Shown in pieces: positions 1 to 5,798 of a stretch of 8,926 bases of DNA. The position numbers were made by a program, and so were the translations under genes. The notes under the pieces were generated by a model. The model had not been told where the DNA came from and made no database searches. It saw only the letters and a list, made by a program, of their open reading frames with translations. Position 1 is the stretch's first letter, and each line of letters begins with the position of its first letter. Source of the DNA: Anaerolineales bacterium (GTDB lineage: Bacteria > Chloroflexota > Anaerolineae > 4572-78 > J111); assembly GCA_012032575.1 (NCBI GenBank), contig JAAUSP010000301.1, positions 1-8,926 on the forward strand, written 5' to 3'.

Positions 1-179
1 CCTTCAGCTTCTGCTTCGCCATCAGCTGTACGCCGAAATCGGTCGGCTTGCCCTTGCGGCGGGCACCGTCGCTGGCCGGGGATGGTCTCGCGCTTGTTGA
101 TCGGGGACTTGGCGCGGCCCCAGAGATTGACGCCGAGGCGGCGATTGATCTTGTACTTGCTTTCGAGGCGCTTGGTCAT
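1..179 (-). pseudogene. rpsD: 5' fragment of ribosomal protein S4 gene, alphaproteobacterial type, frameshifted
   Basis: Read on the minus strand from the ATG at 177-179, the translation starts [16 protein letters not shown] and continues [16 protein letters not shown], the N-terminus of S4 as found in alphaproteobacteria. The conserved stretch that normally follows (REYGPGQHG) is altered: Y-G has become T-I, and one extra base near 69-71 shifts the frame. After the shift the S4 sequence resumes in another frame as [21 protein letters not shown] and runs off the window edge. S4 binds 16S rRNA and nucleates 30S assembly, so a broken copy cannot be the cell's only one. The sequence lacks the Cys-containing N-terminus I associate with S4 of Chloroflexi, so it does not match the rest of the window. 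Either an error-rich chimeric contig end or a decayed foreign copy would explain it. The gene identification is fairly sure; its biological reality is not. Confidence 0.72.
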
Positions 180-282
180 GCGCGTCTTCGCCGGCGCCTT
201 GCGGGGCCGGGCCTCTGGCCGATGCGGTTCCAACTGGGGCGCTGCCCGCGGTCCGCGGATTGTCCCGGGAGGGACGCCGTGA

Positions 283-518
283 GATCTCCGCGAGCCGGCC
301 CGGCTGTTTGATCCCCCCCTGCACGAGTTTCTGCCCCAGGATGAGGCGAAAGCCCACAAGATTGCGGAGGAAGAACAGCTTAGCGCCGCGGAGGTCAAAG
401 CCCTGGTCGAGGCCGAAACTCGGGACGAAGACCTGCTGGTGGCCCGAGCCTTGGTGCGCGCGCGGACCGGGGCGACCGGGGCGACCGGGGCTATGGCGAC
501 CGCGGTGGTCGTCGCTAA
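283..518 (+). other. Broken coding-like fragment with PPDK-like motif and RG-rich tail
   Basis: No intact gene is visible here. From 283 to about 460 one plus-strand frame has coding-like codon use and includes [11 protein letters not shown], a motif I know from pyruvate phosphate dikinase. The next ~40 residues (acidic, helical-looking, e.g. [20 protein letters not shown]) do not continue convincingly as that enzyme. Near 453-464 there is a run of alternating C and G. From 465 a different frame reads [17 protein letters not shown] and stops at TAA 516-518, like the arginine/glycine-rich tail of an RNA-binding protein. A rho-independent terminator follows 26 bases later, so a plus-strand gene probably did end at 518. 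The pieces may come from one frameshifted gene or from joined fragments. Function is not assignable. Confidence 0.35.
465..491 (+). repeat. Three exact tandem copies of GACCGGGGC
   Basis: The 9-base unit GACCGGGGC occurs three times in a row at 465-473, 474-482 and 483-491. In the frame that ends at 516-518 it encodes DRG repeated. Because 9 is a multiple of 3, copy-number change would keep the frame, as is common in RG-rich tails. Confidence 0.85.
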
Positions 519-544
519 CCTGATTAAGCTGCAAAAAATGATAC

Positions 545-576
545 AAGACCCGACAATGGCGTCGGGTCTTTTTTTT
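545..576 (+). terminator. Rho-independent terminator
   Basis: A perfect 10-bp stem (AAGACCCGAC at 545-554 with GTCGGGTCTT at 561-570) closes a 6-base loop and runs into eight T residues (569-576). The orientation suits a plus-strand gene ending at 518, and it insulates the promoter at 594-623 from upstream transcription. Confidence 0.88.
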
Positions 577-593
577 AGCGCACCCGCGAGCGG

Positions 594-623
594 TTGTCAG
601 AAGTTTAGAGGTGGTGTTATAAT
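594..623 (+). promoter_or_regulatory. Sigma70-type promoter for the oxidoreductase gene
   Basis: TTGTCA at 594-599 (one mismatch to the consensus -35) and a perfect TATAAT at 618-623 are separated by 18 bases. They lie just after a terminator and ahead of the gene at 666, giving an expected start of transcription near 630 and a leader of about 35 bases. Confidence 0.72.
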
Positions 624-665
624 CTCCAAGCCTCGCTAAAATCTAATTTAAGGGAGTAATGCCTT

Positions 666-2261
666 ATGACGCTTCAGAGCCAGAAATTTGCTTCAGCCGT
701 TGACACCCTTGGGGTGATTGGTTTACCCGCCCCTATCAAGGAATTAGCGGCTCGCTCCTGGGATGCAATTGTGGTGGGGGCCGGTCATAACGGTCTGGCC
801 TGTGCGGCGTATCTGGCTCGCGCCGGGCAGCGGGTTTTGGTGCTCGAAGCGCGGCAGCGTATCGGTGGCGCGTGTACCCTGGAAGAGCCTTTTCCGGGCT
901 ATATTGTTTCTCCGTGCGCCTACGTGGCCGGGATCATGCATCCGCTGGTGATTGACGAACTGAAGCTCCGGCAGCGTGGCTTTGAGTGGAGCGCCGCCAA
1001 TGGCATGTTTGTGCCCTTTGACGATGGTAGCAGCATCCACTTGTGGGATGACGAGGCGCGATGCGAGGCCGAAATCAACAAGTTTGCCCCCGGCGATCTG
1101 GCCGGCTGGCGGGCCATGCACGATGTTCTGGCCCGCGCCAGCGATGCCCTCCGCCCGCTCGACGAGCGTGATATGTGGATTGGCCGCGCCCCCACCCGTG
1201 AACAGGTGGAGGACCGGCTCAAGGGTGACCAGGAAGCGATTGACTTCATCTTCGAGTGGTCCATGATAGAATATTTGGAGCGCTATTTACAGGATGAACG
1301 GCTGCACAATGCCTACGCCGGGCAGGGGATTATCGGCGCGAACGCCAGCCCGTTCGACCCCGGTACCGCCTCGATCTACTTCTATCATTTCTGCGGGCGC
1401 ATGGGCGATTATCTGGGCCAGTGGGGCTTTGTCAAAGGCGGCATGGGCATGGTTTCATTCATTTTGGCAGATGCCGCCCGTGAGTTGGGGGCGACGATAG
1501 CGGCGGGTGTGCCGGTCGCCCGGATTCTCCCCGGCGAGGGGGTTGAACTGGAAGGCGGGGAACGTCTTCACGCGCCGGTGGTGGTCTCCAATGCCGACCC
1601 GCGCGTAACCCTGCGGTTGCTCGGTGAGACGGCTGATCCCGGCTGGCAGACCCAGGTAGAGGCCATGCCCATCACCGGCTGCACGGTAAAGGTCAATGTC
1701 GCCCTGAGTGAACTGCCCAATTTTACCGCCCGGCCCGGCACGATGGAGCCGCATCATTTCGCGGTGGTGGATACACCCCTGGCCAAAGCCGAATGGCAGC
1801 ACTGCTTCGATACGGCCCGCGCCGGTCAGTTGCCCGAGCGCGTCTGGACCGAAATCTATTTCCAGACCGTCCACGATCAAAGTGTGGTGCCTGCGGGCAA
1901 ACATACCATGAGCGTTTTTGCGCAATATGTGCCGCACACCTTTGCCGAAGGTGACTGGGACAGCCAGCGCGAAAAAGCCGGCCAGATGGTGCTGAACTCG
2001 ATTGGCCGTTATTGCAGCAATATTCCCCAGGCCGTGATTGATTACGAAGTGCTGGGGCCGCCCGACATCGAGCGGAAGGTTGGCCTGACCGGCGGCCATA
2101 TTTTCCAGGGTGAGATTACGCCTGATTATATGTGGGACAAGCGCCTGGCCCATCGCACCCCGATGCCGGGAGTGTTTTTGTGCGGGGCATGCACCCATCC
2201 CGGCGGCGGGGTAGTCGGTTTGAATGGCCGCAACGCCGCAATGGAAATCTTGCAAGGCTGA
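666..2261 (+). CDS. Phytoene desaturase-like FAD-dependent oxidoreductase (COG1233, PYROXD2-like)
   Basis: The 531-residue product belongs to the CrtI/PYROXD2-type amine-oxidase fold of NAD(P)/FAD-dependent oxidoreductases. Residues ~33-62 (WDAIVVGAGHNG ... VLVLEAR) form the Rossmann beta-alpha-beta unit that binds FAD, followed by RIGGACTLEEPFPG. Near the middle is WGFVKGGMGMVSFILADAARELGA, typical of the family, and the C-terminus (PMPGVFLCGACTHPGGGVVGLNGRNAAMEIL, ~500-529) closes the FAD site. The ATG at 666 is preceded by AGGGAG at 651-656 with a 9-base gap and by the promoter at 594-623. No later Met precedes the FAD motif, so a ~30-residue N-terminal extension is real; related proteins with a similar (LGLPAPI-like) extension exist as far as I recall. 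Substrate unknown: no other carotenoid gene (crtB, crtE) is visible, so a role in carotenoid synthesis should not be assumed. Confidence 0.9.
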   Translation: MTLQSQKFASAVDTLGVIGLPAPIKELAARSWDAIVVGAGHNGLACAAYLARAGQRVLVLEARQRIGGACTLEEPFPGYIVSPCAYVAGIMHPLVIDELKLRQRGFEWSAANGMFVPFDDGSSIHLWDDEARCEAEINKFAPGDLAGWRAMHDVLARASDALRPLDERDMWIGRAPTREQVEDRLKGDQEAIDFIFEWSMIEYLERYLQDERLHNAYAGQGIIGANASPFDPGTASIYFYHFCGRMGDYLGQWGFVKGGMGMVSFILADAARELGATIAAGVPVARILPGEGVELEGGERLHAPVVVSNADPRVTLRLLGETADPGWQTQVEAMPITGCTVKVNVALSELPNFTARPGTMEPHHFAVVDTPLAKAEWQHCFDTARAGQLPERVWTEIYFQTVHDQSVVPAGKHTMSVFAQYVPHTFAEGDWDSQREKAGQMVLNSIGRYCSNIPQAVIDYEVLGPPDIERKVGLTGGHIFQGEITPDYMWDKRLAHRTPMPGVFLCGACTHPGGGVVGLNGRNAAMEILQG

Positions 2262-2264
2262 GTC

Positions 2265-2327
2265 TAAGGCTAAGGCTGAGGCTGAGGTGATTCTTTTGCT
2301 TAGCCTCAAGCCTTAGCCTCAGCCTCA
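2265..2327. repeat. Inverted hexanucleotide-repeat hairpin (TAAGGC/TGAGGC units)
   Basis: The left arm is four 6-base units: TAAGGC at 2265-2270 and 2271-2276, TGAGGC at 2277-2282, TGAGGT at 2283-2288. After 11 bases the right arm carries the same unit inverted: TTAGCC at 2300-2305, a 7-base variant TCAAGCC, TTAGCC at 2313-2318, TCAGCC at 2319-2324. The arms can pair in several registers, for example GAGGCTGAGG (2278-2287) with CCTCAGCCTC (2317-2326). A further AAGGCTGAG lies across the stop codon of the preceding gene (2254-2262). No T-tract follows, so it is not a standard terminator. Confidence 0.85.
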
Positions 2328-2356
2328 AAAATATAAACATAGAAAGGAATATAACA

Positions 2357-2749
2357 ATGGCTAAAATTTTTGAACATATCGAGTTTGCTCCCGATGTAAT
2401 GATTGGCCGGATTGATGAAGAAGGCCGGGTCTATTACGAAGAAGAGGGAGAAGGTGAGTACATCGGCCGGATTGATTACGAGCAGGGCGAGATATTTGAT
2501 GAAGATGAGGGCTACATGGGCTGGATTGAAGAAAACGGCGACATCTACGGCAGCTACGAAGAGGGCGACGAGCGCCTGGGCCGGGTGGCCGATGATGGCA
2601 AACTGTACCTGTATGATGAAAACGACGCCGAAGTTTATGTAGGCCAGGTAACTGAGATGAAACAAAAAGCCGACGGCGCGGCCGCCGTACTCTTCTTCTT
2701 TGACGAGTGGGAAGAGATCTTCGAGGATGAGGACGACGAGGAAGCATAA
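2357..2749 (+). CDS. Acidic repeat protein of unknown function
   Basis: I do not recognise this 130-residue protein. About one third of its residues are Asp or Glu and it is rich in Tyr and Gly. It contains at least four copies of a ~20-residue motif of the form (I/L/M)G(R/W)(I/V)xxxGx(I/V/L)Y followed by an acidic turn. The glycine of each copy falls at residues 17, 37, 55 and 75, with a fifth partial copy (VGQV) near 96. This suggests repeated beta-hairpins. Residues ~107-115 (GAAAVLFFF) are hydrophobic, followed by a tail of almost only acidic residues (EEIFEDEDDEEA). There is no signal peptide or clear membrane segment, so it is probably cytoplasmic. AAAGGAA at 2343-2349, 7 bases before the ATG, supports the start. 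It follows the oxidoreductase gene across a repeat hairpin and may be co-transcribed with it. A binding partner with a basic surface is conceivable but unproven. Confidence 0.85.
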   Translation: MAKIFEHIEFAPDVMIGRIDEEGRVYYEEEGEGEYIGRIDYEQGEIFDEDEGYMGWIEENGDIYGSYEEGDERLGRVADDGKLYLYDENDAEVYVGQVTEMKQKADGAAAVLFFFDEWEEIFEDEDDEEA

Positions 2750-2801
2750 GTGAGGCGAGGGCATGTGAGGCGAATAAGCTCCTCCCCTCATGCCTCACGT
2801 G
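2750..2801. repeat. Repeat hairpin with GTGAGGCGA direct repeats
   Basis: GTGAGGCGA occurs at 2750-2758, directly after the stop codon of the acidic protein, and again at 2765-2773. CATGTGAGGC (2762-2771) pairs with GCCTCACGTG (2792-2801), nine Watson-Crick pairs and one wobble. The right side also carries CTCATGCCTCAC, the inverse of the left-hand unit. The layout resembles the hairpin at 2265-2327 but is less regular. Confidence 0.7.
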
Positions 2802-2876
2802 TCAATCGCACCTTTTTTGGCCGGATGGCCGGGCCGGAGGCGTTTGCGTCGGCGGGGCGGCGGTAAGTTTAATCAT

Positions 2877-2910
2877 AAAAAAGCCCCGCATCTTCCGATG
2901 CGGGGCTTTT
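2877..2910. terminator. Bidirectional rho-independent terminator between convergent genes
   Basis: AAAAGCCCCGCATC (2879-2892) pairs perfectly with GATGCGGGGCTTTT (2897-2910) around a TTCC loop. Six A residues at 2877-2882 give a T6 tract on the minus strand, which suits the lipoprotein gene ending at 2923. The four T residues on the plus side can also serve the acidic-protein gene. Confidence 0.92.
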
Positions 2911-2922
2911 CTGCGATAAAAT

Positions 2923-3477
2923 TTATTTCTGGCACAACACCACATTCGTGCCCTGATCGGTATGATACTCATACTGTTGGCCCTGAGCCTCCAGCACAAT
3001 CAGGTAGCCGGGGGTGATGACCTGGGCGTACATCATGCCCTCCTGGGGACAACCCAGGCTGGCGTCGGGCCATTCCATCGGCTCAACTGAAACAACGGTG
3101 ATTTGATCAGACGGAACGCCGCTTTGTTTGGTCAAATCGGCGATGGCGGCGGCCAGGGCTGCGTCACTGCCAGGGCTAGCCGGGGCAGCGCCTTCTGCCG
3201 GAGCGGCCGGTTCAACTGCCAGGTCTGTGGGCAAAACGGGCGAACCCGGCTCGACTATTTCAACCGGCAAAGCGGTTGCGGTGGGCACGGCTTTGATTTC
3301 CACCGGCACATCAGCCGGAGGTGTTGGGGTGGGCTGGCTGGTTGGCGCAGATTGCGCTTCTTCAGGAGTCATGGGCGGAATATCCTCCGGCCTGGCCATA
3401 TCGCCACAAGCAGCCGCAACCCCGATCAAACTCACCAGCAGCGCTGCCTGACCTATTTTGCGAACAATATCAAACAT
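2923..3477 (-). CDS. Putative lipoprotein with Pro/Thr-rich linker and WPD/LGCP domain
   Basis: The 184-residue product begins with two basic residues (R6, K7) and a hydrophobic stretch (GQAALLVSLIGVAAAC) ending in a lipobox-like AAAC, with C24 the likely lipidation site. It is therefore predicted to be anchored outside the cytoplasmic membrane. Residues ~30-105 are a low-complexity linker rich in Pro, Ala, Thr and Val. The last ~75 residues form a compact domain with EWPDASLGCP, QVITPGYLIVLEA and YEYHTD; similar domains occur, as I recall, in many exported Chloroflexi proteins of unknown role. The Cys in LGCP and the Cys four residues before the end could form a disulfide. The ATG at 3475-3477 is chosen because a GGAGG (complement of 3485-3489) lies 7 bases upstream; a longer reading from a TTG at 3495 would start inside the ribosome-binding region. 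Function unknown. Confidence 0.85.
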   Translation of the reverse strand: MFDIVRKIGQAALLVSLIGVAAACGDMARPEDIPPMTPEEAQSAPTSQPTPTPPADVPVEIKAVPTATALPVEIVEPGSPVLPTDLAVEPAAPAEGAAPASPGSDAALAAAIADLTKQSGVPSDQITVVSVEPMEWPDASLGCPQEGMMYAQVITPGYLIVLEAQGQQYEYHTDQGTNVVLCQK

Positions 3478-3568
3478 AAATTTACCTCCAACCAAGAATT
3501 TGGTTATCTACTCTACTTTTCAGACGATGGTTGGAGCGCCAAAGTTCCAAAAGGTTGTTGGAAAAAGG

Positions 3569-3862
3569 CTAACCTAACAAGCGATTTTCAACTTCGGTCG
3601 GGGTTAAGCCGACCACCACCACCATTTTTTCAGCCGAAGACAGACCGGCGGCGATTTCTACTTTTTCCCGCTCGATATCAAGCTTTTGGGCCAAAAAGTT
3701 AATCAGGGTATCGTTGGCAATGCCCCCAACGGTAGTGGTAATCAACTTGATTTTGAGCGCGTCGCCATGTTTGCCCACCACCTCATTTTTAACCGATTTG
3801 GGAACAATGTGGACGGCAAATGCAGCACCCTCTTCAGCTTTGGTAATTTTGAACTCGCGCAT
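3569..3862 (-). CDS. yggU: DUF167/YggU family protein
   Basis: This 97-residue protein has the DUF167 (PF02594) pattern: FAVHIVPKSVKNEVVG near residues 15-30, then LKIKL, GGIANDTLINFLAQKL (residues ~46-62) and VEIAAGLSSAEKMVVVVG. The family is usually about 95-100 residues, so it is full length. The usual APPV before the G.AN motif is replaced by TTTV here. The molecular role of DUF167 is not established. AGGAGA (complement of 3870-3875) sits 7 bases before the ATG. It lies 21 bases after yggT and is the last gene of the minus-strand train, the same yggT-yggU order as in E. coli and Pseudomonas. Confidence 0.9.
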   Translation of the reverse strand: MREFKITKAEEGAAFAVHIVPKSVKNEVVGKHGDALKIKLITTTVGGIANDTLINFLAQKLDIEREKVEIAAGLSSAEKMVVVVGLTPTEVENRLLG

Positions 3863-3883
3863 AGCCTTGTCTCCTACAGTCTT

Positions 3884-4153
3884 CTAAATCAACATAGAAA
3901 TGAGTATTTGTCTGAGAAAGTCCAGGAGCAGCAATGCCACCAACGGGCTGAGATCAATCATCCCAACGGTAGTAAAACGGCGCAGCGGCTCCAGAATGGG
4001 ATCGGTCATGGAGTATAGAAAGCGAATCGCCGGATTGTAAGGGTCAATCCGGATATTCGCCATCGGCAGCCAGGAGAGCAGCACTCTGATTAGAATGGCC
4101 CACCACAAAACCTGAAAAACAACATTAATTACCGAAGCCAGAATCTCACCCAT
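3884..4153 (-). CDS. yggT: YggT/YlmG family membrane protein
   Basis: The 89-residue protein has two hydrophobic segments, at about 8-30 (INVVFQVLWWAILIRVLLSW) and 68-88, flanking a polar stretch with RIDPYNPAIRFLYSMTDPILEPLRR. This is the YggT/YlmG signature (PF02325). Family members are small membrane proteins linked to cell envelope, osmotic or division functions; plastid relatives affect nucleoid distribution. The ATG at 4151-4153 lies inside proC, whose stop is 4146-4148, an 8-bp overlap that suggests translational coupling. GGGAGG (complement of 4165-4170), within proC, is a ribosome-binding candidate. The same frame stays open upstream to 4408, but that part lies opposite proC codons and has no YggT similarity. 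Confidence 0.92.
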   Translation of the reverse strand: MGEILASVINVVFQVLWWAILIRVLLSWLPMANIRIDPYNPAIRFLYSMTDPILEPLRRFTTVGMIDLSPLVALLLLDFLRQILISMLI

Positions 4154-4973
4154 TGTTGTTGAGGCCTCCCAGGGAACGCGATTTTTGATAAGCGGCCCAA
4201 ATGGCTTTTGATAAGACGGTGCGGAAGCCGCCTTTTTCCAACTGGTATAACGCCTCAGCCGTAGTTCCGCCCGGCGATGTGACCATATTGCGCAGTTCAG
4301 CCGGGTGGCGCTCGCTGTCGCGGGCGTAGGCCACCGATCCTTCGATGGTTTGCAGCACAAGTTGTTCGGAGACGCGGCGGGAGAAGCCCATATGCACCCC
4401 GGCGTCAATCATCGCTTCCATAAACATAAATACATAAGCCGGCCCGGTACCAGAGAGAGCTGTGGCCATATCCAGATAATCTTCGTGATCCACGTAAAGT
4501 TCTTCTCCCAAAACGGTCAATATAGCTTTGGCCTGGTTGCGTTGCGCTTCGCTCACTTCTTCGGTGGCGGTCCAAACAGACATAGCCTTACCCACCAGAG
4601 CGGGTGTATTGGGCATGACCCGCACCACACTGTAATGATGCAGTAATTGGCTGATTTTGCCGATGGGCGCTCCGGCTAAAATGGAGAGCACCAGGGCACC
4701 AGGCGGAATGTGACCGCACATCTCAGCCCCTACTTCACCCAGAATTTGGGGCTTTATGCAGAGCACGATAATGTCTCGGTCCTGAACGGCCTCCAAATTG
4801 TTCGTCGTCGTATGGACACCATATTGCGCGGCCAGCTTTTCCAGTTGGGCTGGATAAGGGTCGCTGGCGGTAATATTTTCCGGTTTAATTAACTCTTGTT
4901 TGGTCAGCCGGGCAATCATCGCCGTCCCCATTGCCCCACCGCCAATAAAGCAGATTTTGGTATTTTGTAGCAT
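4146..4973 (-). CDS. proC: Pyrroline-5-carboxylate reductase
   Basis: ProC catalyses the last step of proline synthesis, NAD(P)H-dependent reduction of 1-pyrroline-5-carboxylate to L-proline, in the cytoplasm. The 275-residue length is normal. The N-terminal Rossmann fold has FIGGGAMG at residues 9-16; RVMPNTPALVG at 118-128, ALSGTGPAYVF at 172-182 and VTSPGGTTAEAL at 231-242 are the diagnostic family motifs. The ATG at 4971-4973 puts the dinucleotide motif 8 residues in, so the start is well placed. However, the upstream minus strand is a pyrimidine-rich heptamer repeat with no Shine-Dalgarno sequence. Translation may depend on coupling, or the repeat may have displaced the normal leader. 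It sits between yggS and yggT, an order known from Pseudomonas. Confidence 0.96.
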   Translation of the reverse strand: MLQNTKICFIGGGAMGTAMIARLTKQELIKPENITASDPYPAQLEKLAAQYGVHTTTNNLEAVQDRDIIVLCIKPQILGEVGAEMCGHIPPGALVLSILAGAPIGKISQLLHHYSVVRVMPNTPALVGKAMSVWTATEEVSEAQRNQAKAILTVLGEELYVDHEDYLDMATALSGTGPAYVFMFMEAMIDAGVHMGFSRRVSEQLVLQTIEGSVAYARDSERHPAELRNMVTSPGGTTAEALYQLEKGGFRTVLSKAIWAAYQKSRSLGGLNNNG

Positions 4974-4976
4974 AGT

Positions 4977-5051
4977 AGTAGGGAGTAGGGAGTAGAGAGT
5001 AGAGGGTAGAGAATAAGAATACTCCCTACTTCTTACTTCTTACTCCTTACC
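4977..5051. repeat. Inverted heptanucleotide-repeat hairpin (AGTAGGG units)
   Basis: Six contiguous 7-base units form the left arm: AGTAGGG at 4977-4983 and 4984-4990, AGTAGAG at 4991-4997 and 4998-5004, GGTAGAG at 5005-5011, AATAAGA at 5012-5018. After two bases the right arm has ACTCCCT at 5021-5027, ACTTCTT at 5028-5034 and 5035-5041, ACTCCTT at 5042-5048 and ACC. The complement of ACTCCCT is a rotation of AGTAGGG, so the arms are the same repeat inverted. It fills nearly the whole gap between yggS and proC, ending 3 bases from the proC start codon. Confidence 0.92.
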
Positions 5052-5054
5052 CTT

Positions 5055-5798
5055 TCAATCCCTTTCGCCAAATAAAATGCGGCCCACTCGAATGAGGGTC
5101 GCGCCTTCTTCAATTGCAATTTCAAAATCGTCACTCATACCCATGGAAAGATGAGTCCAATCGAGCTGAGGCAGTTCAGCCTGAAGCCTGGTCCGCAAGG
5201 CCGCCAGGCTTTGAAAGGTGGGGCGAGCCTCAGCCGGATCATCAAACCAGGGAGCTATTGTCATTAGCCCGCGAATAATCACGTTGTCGAGACGGCTAAT
5301 TTCAAGCACCGTCTCCAGAAAAGTTTGCCACTGCTCTTCATCGCTGGTCCACCGGGCCAGTTCAAAGCCCGATTTACTGGTTTCGCCCGATACATTGCAT
5401 TGCAGCAAAACCTCAAGCGGCGGGCAGTTATTACGAGCCGCCAGCCGATCAATTCGTTGGGCCAGTTTGAGGCTGTCCAGCGAATGAATAAAGTGATACA
5501 CCCCCAAAGCCTCATCCACCTGCCGACTTTGCAAATGGCCGATGAGATGCCAGGTCGGCGCTTCACCGCCTGATTGCCGCAACCATTCCGTCAGGCCAGT
5601 GGCTTTGTCTTTGCCTTCGGCGGCCCGATTTTCGCCAAAGTGGCGCAGTCCGGCTTGATAAGCCGCGATGACGGCTTCCAGCGGGTGCGTTTTAGTCACC
5701 GCCACCACCGTGATTTCATCCGTCGAGCGACCGGCCCGTTCCGCTGCCCGGTGAATCCGCTGCCATAACTCTTCTATTCTGGCGGCCATTTGACTCAT
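5055..5798 (-). CDS. yggS: YggS family PLP-binding protein (PLP homeostasis)
   Basis: YggS/PROSC (PLPBP)/YlmE proteins bind pyridoxal 5'-phosphate on an alanine-racemase-like barrel without known enzymatic activity and help buffer PLP and amino/keto-acid pools. The 247-residue product has VVAVTKTHP with K36 as the PLP-binding lysine, then HFGENRAAEG, WHLIGHLQSRQ, LQCNVSGETSKSGF, GLMTIAPW, and the C-terminal LSMGMSDDFEIAIEEGATLIRVGRILFGER that defines the family. The ATG at 5796-5798 overlaps the yfiH stop (5795-5797) as ATGA, a sign of coupling, with GGAG (complement of 5806-5809) 7 bases upstream. The frame stays open further upstream to 5960, but that is the other frame of yfiH. YggS next to ProC is a recurrent pairing across bacteria. 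Confidence 0.96.
   Translation of the reverse strand: MSQMAARIEELWQRIHRAAERAGRSTDEITVVAVTKTHPLEAVIAAYQAGLRHFGENRAAEGKDKATGLTEWLRQSGGEAPTWHLIGHLQSRQVDEALGVYHFIHSLDSLKLAQRIDRLAARNNCPPLEVLLQCNVSGETSKSGFELARWTSDEEQWQTFLETVLEISRLDNVIIRGLMTIAPWFDDPAEARPTFQSLAALRTRLQAELPQLDWTHLSMGMSDDFEIAIEEGATLIRVGRILFGERD

Noticed and set aside
22..546. Long minus-strand open frame of 174 codons at the left end
   Set aside because: It is Pro/Gln/Arg-rich, typical of a shadow frame in GC-rich DNA. It does not coincide with the S4 start reading, which lies in another frame.
659..703. Short overlapping frame starting at ATG 659 as a leader peptide
   Set aside because: The purine run AGGGAG ends only two bases before this ATG, too close for initiation, while its spacing to ATG 666 is good.
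1455..2309. 284-codon minus-strand open frame opposite the oxidoreductase gene
   Set aside because: It is the antisense of a confidently identified gene, has no family motif, and shows no ribosome-binding site.
3490..3505. Small hairpin AACCAA-GAAT-TTGGTT upstream of the lipoprotein gene as an operator
   Set aside because: Only six base pairs, overlapping the ribosome-binding region edge, with no second copy; chance is plausible.
4154..4408. N-terminal extension of YggT
   Set aside because: The extra residues overlap proC codons and show no hydrophobic YggT-like sequence; the ATG at 4151-4153 gives the normal size.
4977..5051. CRISPR array
   Set aside because: The units are 7 bases, contiguous without spacers, and inverted halfway, unlike CRISPR repeats.
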